Of a DNA stretch of 64,000 nucleotides, positions 22,237 through 33,012 are shown in pieces (the stretch's first letter is position 1; every line of letters starts with the position of its first letter). The stretch lies in NCBI GenBank assembly GCA_028571685.1, contig CM053164.1, positions 35,452,501 to 35,516,500 on the forward strand, given 5' to 3'. This DNA is from Heterohyrax brucei. Lineage: Eukaryota; Chordata; Mammalia; Hyracoidea; Procaviidae. The notes under the pieces are model-generated. The model had not been told where the DNA came from and did no database searches. It worked only from the letters and a program-made list of their open reading frames with translations. A program made the translations under genes and the position numbers.

Positions 22237-22666
22237 CAGGGGCTTCAAACCAGTTCAGTCATGGCCAAGAAGAGAGATCAGAGTAAACCCCAACTGTTAA
22301 AATTTGGGCGATCTAGAACAATGATCAGAATAGGAAAAATTATGGGGGGAAGCCCTGGAATGGAAGACTCAGAGGCATTCAGATGCCAGATGCAGGAGAC
22401 TGGGTTATTAACAGTACTGAGAAGAACAGCGACATGACTTCAAAGCAGCATGTGTTGGAGGCACCGCTATTTGTGATTCAGTTCAAAATCTGCCAGGCAA
22501 GAGATTTGGTTGCCATGTAATGCATATGTTGCCCTTGCCTTTTAATGTAATTTTTCTCATTTCATTTATCATTGTGCTTCACCCACATTTTAAAAAATTA
22601 AGTCTCTAAAGGCTTATCTTTGTTTTGGCCATAAGCAAACCAGGCAAAATTGGTTGGAAGTCCTGG
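22237..22666. mobile_element. Possible hAT-type DNA transposon remnant
   Basis: About 430 bases that interrupt an L1 segment. The left end CAGGGGCTTCAAACCAGTTC and the reverse complement of the right end (CAGGACTTCCAACCAATTT) are alike, as terminal inverted repeats would be, and GTTTGCAT / GTTTGCTA border the insertion. That is the 8-bp footprint and CAGGG start typical of hAT elements. There is no transposase. Alignment of the right end is ambiguous. Confidence 0.4.
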
Positions 22667-22679
22667 TTGCAGTTTGCTA

Positions 22680-23019
22680 GAAATCCATATACATGGAAAT
22701 ATACAGCATGTGTCTATTTTGTCTGGATTCTTTCATTGTGAATAATTATTTTCTGGTTCATCCATATTGCTGCATGTACCAATATTTTGTTCCAAACATT
22801 TTCTTGCACTGTGTGTCTCTTCTTTTGAAAAACAAAGGTTTCTTATTTTAATGATTTCCAATTTATTTTTTACATTTATAATCTGTGTTCTTTCGGACAT
22901 GTTTAAGAAATCTTTGCCAAACCCAGGGCACTAAGATTTTCCTTTGTGCTGTCACCTGAAAATTCAGTAGTTTACTACTTTCATTTAAGTCTACAATCTA
23001 TTTCAAGTTAATTTTTGTA
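22680..23019 (-). mobile_element. Ancient L1 fragment
   Basis: Reverse L1 (GAAATCCATATACATGGAAA, GGTTCATCCATATTGCTGC), continuing 22,060-22,228. Confidence 0.6.
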
Positions 23020-24364
23020 TATTTGTTGTTGCTTTTGCTATTAGGTAGTAACCATCGAGTTGATCCTGACTCATAGCAAACCATTCAGAATAAAACACTG
23101 CTTGATGCTGAGCTGTGCCCACAGTCAGCATTACAGCTGAGCCATTCCTGTACCCACTGTGTCAATCCATCTCATTGAGGGGCCTGCTCTTTTCTTCTGA
23201 CCCTCCGCTTTACCAAACATGATGTCCTTCTCCAAGGACTAATCCCTCCTGACAACTTGCCCAAAGTATTAAAAACACCGTCTCACCATCCTTGCTTCTG
23301 TGGAGTACTCCAGTTGTACTTCCAAGCCAATCTGTTCATTCTTTTGGAAGTCTATGGTATATTCAATGTTCTTCTCCAACACCTCGAATCAAAGGCATCA
23401 ATTCTTCTTCTGACTTCCTTATTCATCGTCCAGCTTTTTCATGCATATGATGCAATTGAAGATACGAGGGTTTGGATCAGGCACACCTTAGTATTCAAGA
23501 TGGCATCCTCATTTTTCAACACTGTAAAGAGGTCTTTTGCAGCAGATTTTCCCAGTGCAGCACATCTTTTGATTTCTTGACTGCTGCTTCCATAGGCGTT
23601 CTTTATGGATCCAAGTAAAATGAAATCCCTGACAACCTCAATCTTTTTTCCATTTGTCATGATGTTGCTGTTGATCCAGTTGTGAGGATTTTTGTAATCC
23701 ATACACAAGGCTGTGGTCTTTGATCTTCATTGGTGTTTCAAGCCCCTTTCACTTTCAGCAAGCAAGGTTGTGTCGTCTCCACAACACAGGTTGTTAAACA
23801 TGTCTTCCTCAAATCCTGATGCTCCATTCTTCTTCATACAGTCCAGCTTCTCAGATTACTTGTTTGGCATACAGATTGAATAGGTATGGTGAAAGGATAC
23901 AACCCTGACACATACCCTTTCTGTTCGAACCACAGCCTGTTGATCCGTGTACGGATTCCTCAAGAGCACAATTGAGTGTTCTGAAATTCTCCTTCTCTAC
24001 AATGTTGTCCATAATTTGTTATGATCCACACAGTCAAATGCCTTTGCATAGTCAATAAAACACAAGTAAACATCTTTCTGGTATTCTAGGCTTTCAGCCA
24101 AGATCTATCAGACATCAGCAATGATTTCCCTGATTCTACATCCTTTCTGAATTCAGCCTGAATTTCTGTCAGTTCTCTGTCAATGTACTGTTGCAGCTGC
24201 TTTTGATTGATCTTTAGCAAAATTGTACTTGCATGTGATATTAATGACATTGTTTGATAATTTCTCCACTCAGTTGGATCACCTTTCGTGTGTATAGTAC
24301 AAGGCAAATGATTAGGTCCCTTTTCCATGTATTTTAATTGTTCTAGCACCATTTTTTGAAACAA
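23020..24364 (-). mobile_element. RTE/BovB-type LINE with RT region
   Basis: The longest RTE copy here. From the degraded 3' tail (ACCATCGAGTTGATCCTGACTC) through GGTCAGTATTACAG-like sequence, CTGCTTTTATTTC-region and the RT coding half to about 24,364. Minus frames at 23,439-23,708 and 24,086-24,364 are separate remnants: the second holds the RT motif region ending in TEWRNYQTMSLIS. Several frameshifts and stops. The internal 3'-tail segment at 23,110-23,150 differs from the other copies. Confidence 0.85.
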
Positions 24365-24371
24365 AAAAAAA

Positions 24372-24912
24372 AATTGTTTCCCTATTAAGTTGCATTTAGC
24401 CTCTGTAGAAAATTAATTGACCATATACAGGGGAATCTATTTCTTTACTGTCTATTCTATTCTATTTATCTAATATATCTAATTTATCTGTAGGGTTGCT
24501 ATGAATTGCAATTGATTCACAACACATAACATATATTTATGTCAGTACTTTATTGTCTTGATTATTGTTTATAATAACTCTGAGATCAGACTTTGTTCTT
24601 CATTTTCAGAATTGTTTTAGCTGTTGTAGGCCCGTTGCATTTTCATGTGAACTTTAATAAGCTTATCAGTTTTCAGAAAGAGAAGCCTGCTGGGATTTTA
24701 TTGGTATTTTGAAATTTGTACATTATTTAGCAATAACTGATATCTTAAAACTATTGTGTCTTCTGATCCACGAGCACAGTTTACATCTACACTTCTTATG
24801 CTGTCTATGATTCTCTTGGCAATGCCCTATACTTTTCTATACACAGGGTTTACACAACTATTGTCAAATTTATACTGTGTTTCACAGTTATTGATATAAT
24901 TACAAGTGGTAT
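24372..24912 (-). mobile_element. Ancient L1 ORF2 fragment
   Basis: Reverse L1 (TTGACCATATACAGGGG, TTGTTTTAGCTGTTGTAGG). A 40-base stretch at 24,486-24,524 resembles a SINE/RTE tail (GGGTTGCTATGAATTGCAAT). Confidence 0.55.
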
Positions 24913-25180
24913 TGCTTTTTTAGGATTTATTTTGTTGCTGAGAATATATATAGCAAAACAAACACCAATTCAATAGTTTCTACACGTACAATTCAATAAC
25001 ACTGATTAAATTTTCCAAGCTGTGCAGCCATTCTCACCCACCTTCCCTGAGTTGTTCCTCCCCCATCAACACAAACTTACTGCCCCCTAAGTTTCCTAAC
25101 TAATCTTTAGAGTTGCTGTTATAAATTTAATCTCATAGACACAGATCTTGAAAAAGTGCAGTGCTCAAGGCAGTCATTCT
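24913..25180 (-). mobile_element. Lineage-specific repeat, L1-3'-end-like (part 1)
   Basis: Reverse complement of the repeat at 5,593-5,915: CACCAATTCAATAGTTTCTAC, TAACACTGATTAAATTTTCC, GTGCTCAAGGCAGTCATTC. Split by the RTE copy that follows; resumes at 26,466. Confidence 0.65.
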
Positions 25181-25185
25181 TCATT

Positions 25186-26465
25186 GTTGTTAGGTGTTGT
25201 TGAGTCAGTTCTGGTTCATAGAGAACCCATAGGCAACAACACGAAACACTGCCCGGTCCTGCACCACGCTCCCAATCACTTTTATGCTTAAACCCACTGC
25301 TGTAGCCACTGTGTGACTCTATCTTCTTGAGGGTCTTCCTTTTTTTTGCTGACCCTCCACTCTACAAGTATAACATCCTTCTCCAGGGATTGAGCCCTCC
25401 TGACAAGAGGTCCAAAGTATATGAAATGCATTCTCCCTATTTTTGCTTCCAAGGAGCACTCTGGCTGAACTTCTTTCAAAATATATCTGTTTTTTTTGAC
25501 AGTCCATGGCACATTAAATATTCTTCTCCAACAACAAAATTCAAAGGCATCAATTAATTGTTCATTGTCCAGTTTTCACATGCATATGATGCAATTGAAA
25601 ATACCATGGCTTAGATCAGGCCGACCTTAGTCTTCAAAGTGACATTGTTACTTCTCAAAACTTTGAAGGGGTCCTTTGCAGCAGATTTTCCCAATGCAAA
25701 ATGACTTTTGATTCTTGACTGCTGTTTCCATGGACATTGACTGTGGAACCAAAAAAATAAAATCCTTGACAACCTCAATCCTTTCTTCATATATCATGAT
25801 GTTGTTTACTGGTCCAGTTGAGAGGATATTTGTTTTCTTCATGTTGAGGTGCAATCCATACTGAAAGCTATGGTCTTTGCCATTCATCAATAAGTGTTTC
25901 AAATCCTCTTCACTTCCATCAAGCAGGGTTGTGTCATCTGCATAACACAGGTTGTTAATGAGTCTTCCTCCAATCTTTATGCCTCATTCTTCTTTATATA
26001 GTTCAACTTCTCAGACTATTTGCTCAACGTACAGACTGAAAAATTATGGTAAAAGGAAAAACTGTGATGCACACCTTTCCTGACTTTAAACCAGGCAGTG
26101 TCTCCTTGTTCTGTTTGCACAACTGTATTCTTCATGAGCACAATTATGTGTTCTGAAATTCCCATTCTCCACAATGTTAGCCATAATTTGATATGATCCA
26201 CACAACTGAATACCTTTGCATAGTCAATGAAACAGAGGTAAACATCTTTTTGATATGCTCTGCTTTTAGCCAAGATCCGTCTGACATTAGCAATGATATC
26301 CCTGGTTCCACATCTTCTTCTGAATCTGGCTTGAATCTGTCAGTGTACTGTTGCAGGCACTTATGAATGTTCTTTAGTAACATAGTACTTGTGCGTGATA
26401 TTAACGATATTGTTCGATAATTTCCAAATTCAGTTGAATCACCTTTCTTGGAAATAAGCATAAAT
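25186..26465 (-). mobile_element. RTE/BovB-type LINE with RT region
   Basis: 3' terminus GTTGTTAGGTGTTGTTGAG at the left, through AAACACTGCCCGGTCCTGC to the RT region. Minus frames at 25,648-25,902, 26,016-26,273 and 26,177-26,461 are pieces of one protein broken by indels; the second carries CFIDYAKVFSCVDHIKLW, the conserved RT motif before the catalytic box. Not functional. ATTGTTG on either side may be its TSD. Confidence 0.85.
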
Positions 26466-27130
26466 ATTATTGTTGATTAGCTAAGCCAAACTGTTGTTTG
26501 GTTTTAAGAAGGCTTCAGGAAGTATTTTTGATTAAATTTTAAAGATTATCTCAGAATAATCATTTCAGGAATTCATCTATCATCCAGAAAGTGTGGAGTC
26601 CATGAGAAGTGTAAATTCTGTTCTGCATTTGCTCTCTTTTGGTCAGTATTCTTCTACAGCATCTTTGATCAAAATGATCAGTCATGCTATCTGGGCACCA
26701 TCTAGTCCTGGTCTGATGGCAAAGGAGACAAGGTTTATGAACAGCTAGCCACACATTCCATTTTCCCTCCTATTCCTGACTCTCTTTCCTCCTCTGTTGC
26801 TCCAGGTCAATAGATGCCAACTGTGCTTGAATGTTCACTTAAAAATTTTTAAGACCCCAAGCACTCCTCAATGAGCTATGAGGCAGAGCAGAAGCATTAA
26901 ACACATTATTAAGCCAACTAACTAGGGTGTCTCATAAAGCCATGACCCTAAATCTTCAAACTAAGGAAGCAAATCCCATGAGATGTTTGGTTGTATGTAA
27001 GCAGTCTCAGTAGCTACTCGTTTTGCTGCTGTTGTTTTTTGTTATATCTATTACACAGCTTTTGCTACTTCAACTGTTTACAATTGTACAATTTATTAGC
27101 ATTTGTTTTTAAATTTCAAGCTCTGATTGC
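26466..27130 (-). mobile_element. Lineage-specific repeat, L1-3'-end-like (part 2)
   Basis: Reverse complement of 4,560-5,028: AACTGTTGTTTGGTTTTAAG, GGGCACCATCTAGTCCTGG, CATTCCATTTTCCCTCC, TCATAAAGCCATGACCC. It continues the stretch at 24,913. Confidence 0.65.
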
Positions 27131-27162
27131 TCATTGCCACATATAGCAATGTATAAAATACA

Positions 27163-27358
27163 CGTTAGGTGTCATTAAGTCAATTTGGACTCATAGTGAC
27201 CCCATGTAGCAGAGTAGAACAACTCTAAAGGGTCTTCTAGGCTGTAACCTTTATAGGAGCAGACCACCAGGTCTTTCTCCTTGGCAAGCACTGGGTAAGT
27301 TTCAACCAGCAACCTTATTAGCAGCCTAGTACTTAACCTTTGAGCCACCAAGGCTCTT
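27163..27358 (-). mobile_element. AfroSINE
   Basis: Reverse AfroSINE: GTCATTAAGTCAATTTGGAC, CCCATGTAGCAGAGTAGAAC, ACCTTTGAGCCACCAAGGC. Confidence 0.85.
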
Positions 27359-27399
27359 TACAGAACATATATAACATGCTTTATATGGAGGGAGAGCAA

Positions 27400-27432
27400 A
27401 AGGGACAGAGAGAGAAAGAGAGAGAGAGAGTC
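27400..27432. repeat. GA-rich simple repeat
   Basis: Run of AG/GA dinucleotides with a few interruptions. Confidence 0.8.
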
Positions 27433-28187
27433 TGCATTTTGCAACTTTGCTAAATGTACTTATCAGTTGTCATGCTTTTTTGGAAATTCCTTAGAATTTT
27501 CTACACAGATAATCATGTCATCTATCTGCAAAGACCATTTTACTACATAATTTCATATCTGGATTTTTTTAAACTCCTTTTTCTTGCCTCAGAGTTCTAG
27601 CTAGATTCTTCAGTACTCTTCTTTTTCTAGTTTCTTACGGTGGAAGCTTAGATCAGGGGCTAATTAATTGTTTTGTAAAGGATAGGTCACAGAGTAATAA
27701 TTTTAGACTTTGAGAGTCATATGATCTCTGTCACGACTAGTTAACTCCTGTAAAATGAAAGCAGCCAATAAACACATAAATAACAAAATTTTATTTGCAA
27801 AAAACAATAGCAGGTCTGATTTGGCCTGTCTACCATAGTTTGGTAATCAAAGTCATTTATTTGAGACCTTTCTCCATTCCTAATATAGGTAGGTAGTGCT
27901 ATAAATTTCCCTCTAAATACTATTTTAGTTGCATCCCATCAATTTTTATAGGTCATACTTTCATTTTTAGTCAGTTAAAAATACTTTCTAATTTATTTTG
28001 CTATTTGTTTTTTTAGAGTCAAGACTATTTAAAAGCATGTTGTTTATCTTCTAAATATTTGGGAACTTTCCAGATGTCTTGCTGTGACTTTCTAATTTAA
28101 AACCACTCTGGTCAGAAAACATGTTTGGCATGATTTGAATTCTTTTAAACTTTTTTTATGGCCTGTCATGAATTGAACTGTTTATGA
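27433..28187 (-). mobile_element. Ancient L1 ORF2 fragment (part 1)
   Basis: Reverse L1 (GCAAAGACCATTTTACTAC, CCTAATATAGGTAGGTAGTG, CATGTTGTTTATCTTC). Separated by an LTR piece from 28,520-29,121. Confidence 0.6.
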
Positions 28188-28203
28188 GACTTTTTTTATG
28201 GCC

Positions 28204-28505
28204 TGTCATGGATTGACTGTGTTTCCCCACAAATGTACATAGCCATTTGGCTGGGCCATGATCCCCAGTGTATTATGGTTGTCCTCCACTTTGTGATTTT
28301 TCCCATGCTGCATGTTGAAGAGGATTAGTATGGGAGTGTAAATACCTTCCTAAGGTTACCTCCCTGCTCCAAGATACAGGAAATTTCCCTGGAGTGTGGC
28401 TTGCACCATCCTTTATTCTTTTATCTTACAGGAGATAAAAGGAAAGGGAAGCAAGCAGAAAATTGGGAACCTCACACCATCAAGAAAACAGCACTAGCTG
28501 ACTAA
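28204..28505 (+). mobile_element. Truncated MaLR-like LTR
   Basis: Starts TGTCATGGATTGACTGTG and follows the LTR family as far as AAGAAAACAGCACTAG, then stops; about 200 bases of the 3' part seen at 21,660-21,867 are missing. Its left border sits in a 40-bp duplication (see findings). Confidence 0.8.
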
Positions 28506-28519
28506 AACATGGCCCAAAA

Positions 28520-29121
28520 TAAGAATTTATTGAGGCTTGTTTTATGACTCAGAATATGTTGGCAAATTTTCCATATGCACATGAAATAAATTTCTATTCT
28601 GATATTTTGGGGTAAAATGTTCTGCAAACATCAATCAGATCAGTTTCATCAATAGTGTAATTTACTTTTTCGATGTTATTCCTGATTTTATATCTAACTT
28701 TTCTATCAGTTATTGAAAGACAGACATTAAAATCTCAACTTATAATAGATTTCCTTTCAGTTCTATCAAGTTTTGTTTCTTGTATTTAAAAAAATGTATT
28801 ATTAGGTGCAAAAACATTTTTATTGCTACTTCCTGTTGATACAATGACCTCTTTTTCATTAGGAAATGACCCTCTTTATTCCTAGTAATATCCTTTGTTT
28901 ATTTTACTTTTTCTCTTGCTAAAATAGTTATTTCAGCTTTCTGTTGAGTATTGTTAGCATGAAATACCTTTTTCTGCCCTTGTGCTTTTAACCTATTTGA
29001 GACATTTTGTAGTCAAAGTATTTTATGGATTATTTCATTGCCTTTGATGACTAGTTTAGCTGTGCTTCTGTTTCATTTTTCAGTTGTTGCTTTACATTTT
29101 GTAGTATATATTATTTATTTG
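28520..29121 (-). mobile_element. Ancient L1 ORF2 fragment (part 2)
   Basis: Reverse L1 resuming with TTTATTGAGGCTTGTTTTATG and running to 29,121. Confidence 0.6.
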
Positions 29122-29283
29122 CAGAAACCTGGTGGTACGGTGGTTAAGAACTTGACTGCTAACCAAAAGACTGGCATTTCAAACCCACCAGAACTCCTCG
29201 GAAACTCTACAGAGCAATTCTACCCTGTTCTACAGGGCCTCTGTGAGTCAAAAGTGACTCAATGGCAACAAGTTTGGGGCTTG
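29122..29283 (+). mobile_element. AfroSINE
   Basis: AAACCTGGTGGTACGGTGG, CTGCTAACCAAAAGACTGGC, TGTGAGTCAAAAGTGACTCA. Nearly full length. First of three in a row on the same strand. Confidence 0.9.
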
Positions 29284-29310
29284 GAGGGCTTTATTAAGTT
29301 AATAATTTAT

Positions 29311-29505
29311 CAGGGAGCCATAGTGATGCAACTGGCACTGATTTGCTATCTGAAATTTGGATAATTTGAACCAACTTAGGGGCTCTCTATGAAAAATACC
29401 TAGTGATCTATTCCCATGAAGATTATAGTCCAAAAAACCCTATGGAGTAGTACTACTCTGTTACATGGGGTTGCTATGAATCAAAATTGACTAAACATCG
29501 TTAAT
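29311..29505 (+). mobile_element. AfroSINE, third body variant
   Basis: GGAGCCATAGTGATGCAACTG head, then a body with ACCTAGTGATCTATTCCC and GAAGATTATAGTCCAAAAAAC not seen in its neighbours, and a GGGTTGCTATGAATCAAAAT tail. Confidence 0.75.
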
Positions 29506-29532
29506 TCGTTAGAGCCTACCCTAAAGTAGGAG

Positions 29533-29696
29533 CACTGCGGGATGTGGTGGTGAAGAGCTTGGGTGCTAACCAAAAGGTTGGCAGTTCAAATCTACCAGCT
29601 GCTCCTTAGAAACCCCATGGGGCAGTTCTTCTCTGTCCTGTAGAGTCACTGAGTCAGAATCAACTCAATCTCAAGAAATTTGGCTTAGGTTCAGGA
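29533..29696 (+). mobile_element. AfroSINE
   Basis: GGATGTGGTGGTGAAGAGC, GCTAACCAAAAGGTTGGCAG, CCATGGGGCAGTTCTTCTC, GAGTCAGAATCAACTC. Near the family consensus in the head region. Confidence 0.9.
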
Positions 29697-29716
29697 CCTT
29701 AAAATAACAAAACACC

Positions 29717-30247
29717 TGTGATGGTTAAGATTATATCTCAAGTTGACTGGGCCATATTTCTCAGTGTTTTGGCAATTGTATAATGTGATCATTTCCCTGT
29801 TGAGATCTGATATGTGGTTCCCCCCCATGAAGGGATCTACTGTGAGGAGACAGTTAGTTGAAAGGCAGTTTCCTTGGGTGTGTAATCTACATCCAAATAT
29901 AAACAGATGTTCTGTTGTCTGCCTACTCTGGATCCTGCAGCTGACTCCTGTTCTTCTGACCTCCAGTTCTTGAGACTTGAACTAGTAGGTTAGCTGCAGT
30001 CTTGATGACCTGTCCTGGGATTTGTCAATCTTGACGGCCTGTGAGCAAGATCCCTGCTCTCCGACCTGCCAATCTTGGATTTAGCAGTCCCTTTGGCTAC
30101 ATGAACCAGGAGAAGCCACTATCTCGATCCATGGCCTCTTGACATTCTAGCCTCTACTACTGCATGAGTCATTCCCTTGAGATAAATCTGTTTATGCATT
30201 TATAGGCTATACCGGTTTTGCTTCTCTAGAGATCCCGGCTTAAGACA
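29717..30247 (+). mobile_element. Solo ERV-L-type LTR
   Basis: Starts TGTGATGGTTAAGATTATATC and ends GGCTTAAGACA. Internal CAGTTCTTGAGACTTGAACTAG and CTACATGAACCAGGAGAAGCC match the provirus LTRs at 13,983 and 18,084. At 531 bases it is the most complete copy. No internal region is attached. A short frame inside it is not a gene. Confidence 0.85.
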
Positions 30248-30259
30248 ATATCATGTCAT

Positions 30260-30928
30260 ACATAAGAAGAGTACACGTAAATTTAACTCCTCTTGAACTT
30301 TGGCCCATTGTATTTTAATTTGTGTTATAAACACTACAATAAAATTTTATTGCTTTTATTCTAAGCAGCAAATACTTGTTTCAAGAGTCTTATCTAAATC
30401 ATATTTCATTGTTGTTGAGAATATACTAGTGGCGTCATACAGCATTTGTCCTTTTGTGACTGGACTGACTTATTTTACTCAGCATAATGCCTTCCAAATT
30501 CATCCACACTGTGAGGTTATTTCAAGTAGTCATTGTTTTTCTTTATTGTTGCACAGTATTCCATTGTGTGTATGTTTATCCATTTATCTGTTGATAGGTA
30601 CTTGGGTTGTTTCCATCTTTTTGCTGCAGTTAACATGAGTGTGCATATGTCTATTTGTTTGATGGCTCTCATTTCTCTAGGATATATTCCAAGGAGTGAG
30701 ATTGCTGGATCATATGGTATTCCTATTTCTGGCTTTTTAAAGAAGCACCATATCATTTTCCATGGTGATTGTACCATTTCATGTTTCCACCAGCAGTGTG
30801 TAACTGTTACAATCTCCTGGAAACCTCTCCAGCATTTGTTATTTTCTGTTTTTGTTTTTTTTTAATTAGTACCAGTAGTATCAGGATTAACTGGTATCTC
30901 ACTGTAGTTTCGATTTATGTTTCCCTAA
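30260..30928 (-). mobile_element. L1 ORF2 C-terminus (part 1)
   Basis: Reverse L1: CATAATGCCTTCCAAATTC, GTATTCCATTGTGTGTATG, GGATATATTCCAAGGAGTG, CCACCAGCAGTGTGTAAC. A minus frame of 86 codons (30,517-30,777) keeps the ORF2 C-terminal phrase FFKKPEIGIPYDPAISLLG. It resumes at 32,017 after three nested insertions. Confidence 0.85.
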
Positions 30929-30929
30929 G

Positions 30930-31052
30930 CTCATCAGTTTGAATCTACCAGGCAGTCCTTGGTAACTCTATGGGGCATTTCTACTCTGTCCTATAGCATG
31001 CTTATAGGGTAACTATGAGTCAGAATTGACCTGACAGCAGCAGGGATTTTTT
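30930..31052 (+). mobile_element. 5'-truncated AfroSINE
   Basis: Lacks the tRNA-like head; begins near CATCAGTTTGAATCTACCAG and ends in GTCAGAATTGACCTGACAGCAG. Confidence 0.85.
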
Positions 31053-31055
31053 TTA

Positions 31056-31820
31056 TGCTTAAATGAAAGCATACAATTCAAGTCAATTTTGCATGCCTGC
31101 CTCTCTGCAACTTTCTGCTATCCTCACTCTGTGACAGCAGACTCCTCCTTTTCACCCTTTACTTCTGGTATCCTCTTAACAAACACCTGTCCCCTCCTCT
31201 CCCCCCTCTCCTCTCCCCTCCTCTCCCCCCTCTCCTCTCCCCTCCTCTCCCCCCTCTCCTCTCCCCTCCTCTCCCCCCTCTCCTCTCCCCTCCTCTCCCC
31301 CCTCTCCTCTCCCCTCCTCTCCCCCCTCTCCTCTCCCCTCCTCTCCACCTCTCCTCTCCCCTCTAGAAATAAACCAGTAGGACAATCTCAAGTAAATGCA
31401 TAAAACCATAAATTACCAACACCACATGCTCACTCTATTTCCCCAAGTCCAGGCCATTCTTTGTCTGAAGTGTTGACCTCAGTACTAGTTTCAGACCTGG
31501 GCTAGCAGTAAGTCTAGGGGCCATGTTCCCAGACAACTCTCCAGGTTGTCAGACCATCAGTTCTGGTCTTTTAGTGGAGTTCTTGATCTGTCCATCTCTT
31601 TTTCTCCTACTGCAAGTCAAGGATTCTACACTGTGTCCCCTGTCAAGGCTTTTTTTGCAGTGATCAGGCACCATCTGGTTCTTCTGATCTCATGCTGATA
31701 GTCTCCCAGTCATATAAGTCCTGCTGTCTCCTGGGCTTCAGTGTTCTCAGTAGTCATCTGTTCCAGGTAGTTTCTTTCTTCTCCCCCTTCCTTTCTTTTT
31801 TTCTCTCCTTTCTTTCTTTT
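31056..31820 (-). mobile_element. L1 3'-UTR insertion carrying a minisatellite
   Basis: Reverse L1 3'-UTR: AAATGAAAGCATACAATTC, GGACCTCTCC-type tract expanded to a minisatellite (31,191-31,357), GACCATCAGTTCTGGTC, GCACCATCTGGTTCTTC. It ends in a TC-rich run. It sits in the older L1 that spans 30,260-32,770. Confidence 0.85.
31191..31357. repeat. 24-bp polypyrimidine minisatellite, about 7 units
   Basis: Six identical 24-bp units (31,191-31,334; unit reads CCCCTCCTCTCCCCCCTCTC then CTCT) and a seventh 23-bp variant with an A (31,335-31,357). It occupies the position of the short CCCCTCCTCTCC stretch in other L1 3'-UTRs. Because 24 is divisible by 3 it stays open in several frames, producing serine/leucine/proline or arginine/glycine/glutamate repeats that are not genes. 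Confidence 0.95.
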
Positions 31821-31835
31821 TTTTAATGGCTAATC

Positions 31836-32016
31836 AGAACCCTGGTGCCATAGTGGTTAAGAGCTTGACTGCTAAGCCAAATGTCAGCCATTCATATCTA
31901 CCAGCCATTCCTTGAAAACTCTATGAAGCAGTTTCTACACTGTCCTATAGGACTGTTATAAGGTGGAATTGACTCCATGATGATGAGTTTGGTTTTTTTT
32001 GTTTTGTTTTATTTTG
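31836..32016 (+). mobile_element. AfroSINE with TSD
   Basis: AACCCTGGTGCCATAGTGG, GAGCTTGACTGCTAAGCC, tail ATGATGAGTTTGG followed by T-rich end. The bases TTTTAATGGCTA (31,821-31,832) recur at 32,017-32,029. Confidence 0.9.
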
Positions 32017-32770
32017 TTTTTAATGGCTATTGATTTCAAGCATTTCCTCCCATGTCTGTTAGCTGCCTGAATGTCTTCTTTGGTAAAGTGTTTACATCCT
32101 TGGTCACATTTTTAATTGAATCATTTGTTGCTTTGTTGTTGAGGTGTTACAATATCTTACAGACTTTAGAAATTAGACCCTTGTTGGATATGTTGTAGTG
32201 CTGTAGCCAAAATTTTCTTTCACAGTTTGTAGGGTCTGTTTTCTCTTTTGGTGATTTCTTTTGATGAGCATTTAAGTGTTCAACCTTTAAGAACTCCCAA
32301 TTATCTAGTTTATTTTCTGATGCTTGTACTTTGCTACTTATGCCTTATAGTGTATGTTGCATGTTATGAACCCGACTGTTATCCCTAATTTTTCTTCCAC
32401 AATCTTATAGTTTTAGGTTTTACATTTATGTCTTTGATCCACTTGAGTTAGTTTTTGTGTATGGTGTGAGGTATGGGTCTTGTTTAATTTTTTTACACAT
32501 AGACATTCAGTTTTGTCAGCACTATTTATTAAAAAGATTGTCTATCCCCACATAATGGACTTTAGGCCATTGTCAAAGATTAGCTAGCCATAGTGGATAA
32601 ATCTATGTCTGCGTTATCAATTCTGTTCCACTGGTCTACATTCAGCAATTGTACTAGTACCACACTGTTTTGTCCACTGTGGCTGTAGATCATTCTGAAT
32701 AGAACTGACACTTTCACAATGTTGAATCTTCCTATCCATGCCCGCTCTGAGAATTCTAGCTGTCTTGACT
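32017..32770 (-). mobile_element. L1 ORF2 fragment (part 2)
   Basis: Reverse L1 continuing 30,928: ATTGATTTCAAGCATTTCC, ATGTCTGTTAGCTGCCTG, TTTTTGTGTATGGTGTGAGG, CAGCACTATTTATTAAAAAG. Confidence 0.8.
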
Positions 32771-33012
32771 CCCCAGATTCCTGACTCTATCCCTAAGCCA
32801 TGTCAGCTCTGCTCATGACATGGCCTAGAAATTCTCTCTAGGCACAGAACAATCATAAGGCTCACCTGGTCTGTACCCTTTCAAACGAGAATCGCACTCC
32901 TTTGTTGTCTGTTGCCCAGTGATTGAAAACTTTTTAAAAAGTTCCACCTTGTTTAAGGGAAAAGGTAATTCTGGACCCTGTTTAGGGTTTCAAACTGGTT
33001 TATTCCGGTTCA
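32771..33012. other. Unassigned; 9-bp hairpin
   Basis: No coding signature. A 9-bp perfect inverted repeat (GCCATGTCA / TGACATGGC, about 32,797-32,824, 10-base loop) is present. Possibly an old transposon but not recognised. Confidence 0.35.

Noticed and set aside
31191-31357. Regularly spaced 24-bp repeats resembling a CRISPR array
   Set aside because: Units are directly adjacent without spacers and lie within a transposon of a mammalian genome.
31089-31403. 104-codon frame with Leu-Ser-Ser-Pro repeats, and Arg/Gly/Glu-rich frames on the other strand
   Set aside because: Produced by a 24-bp minisatellite in an L1 3'-UTR; all frames stay open because 24 is a multiple of three.
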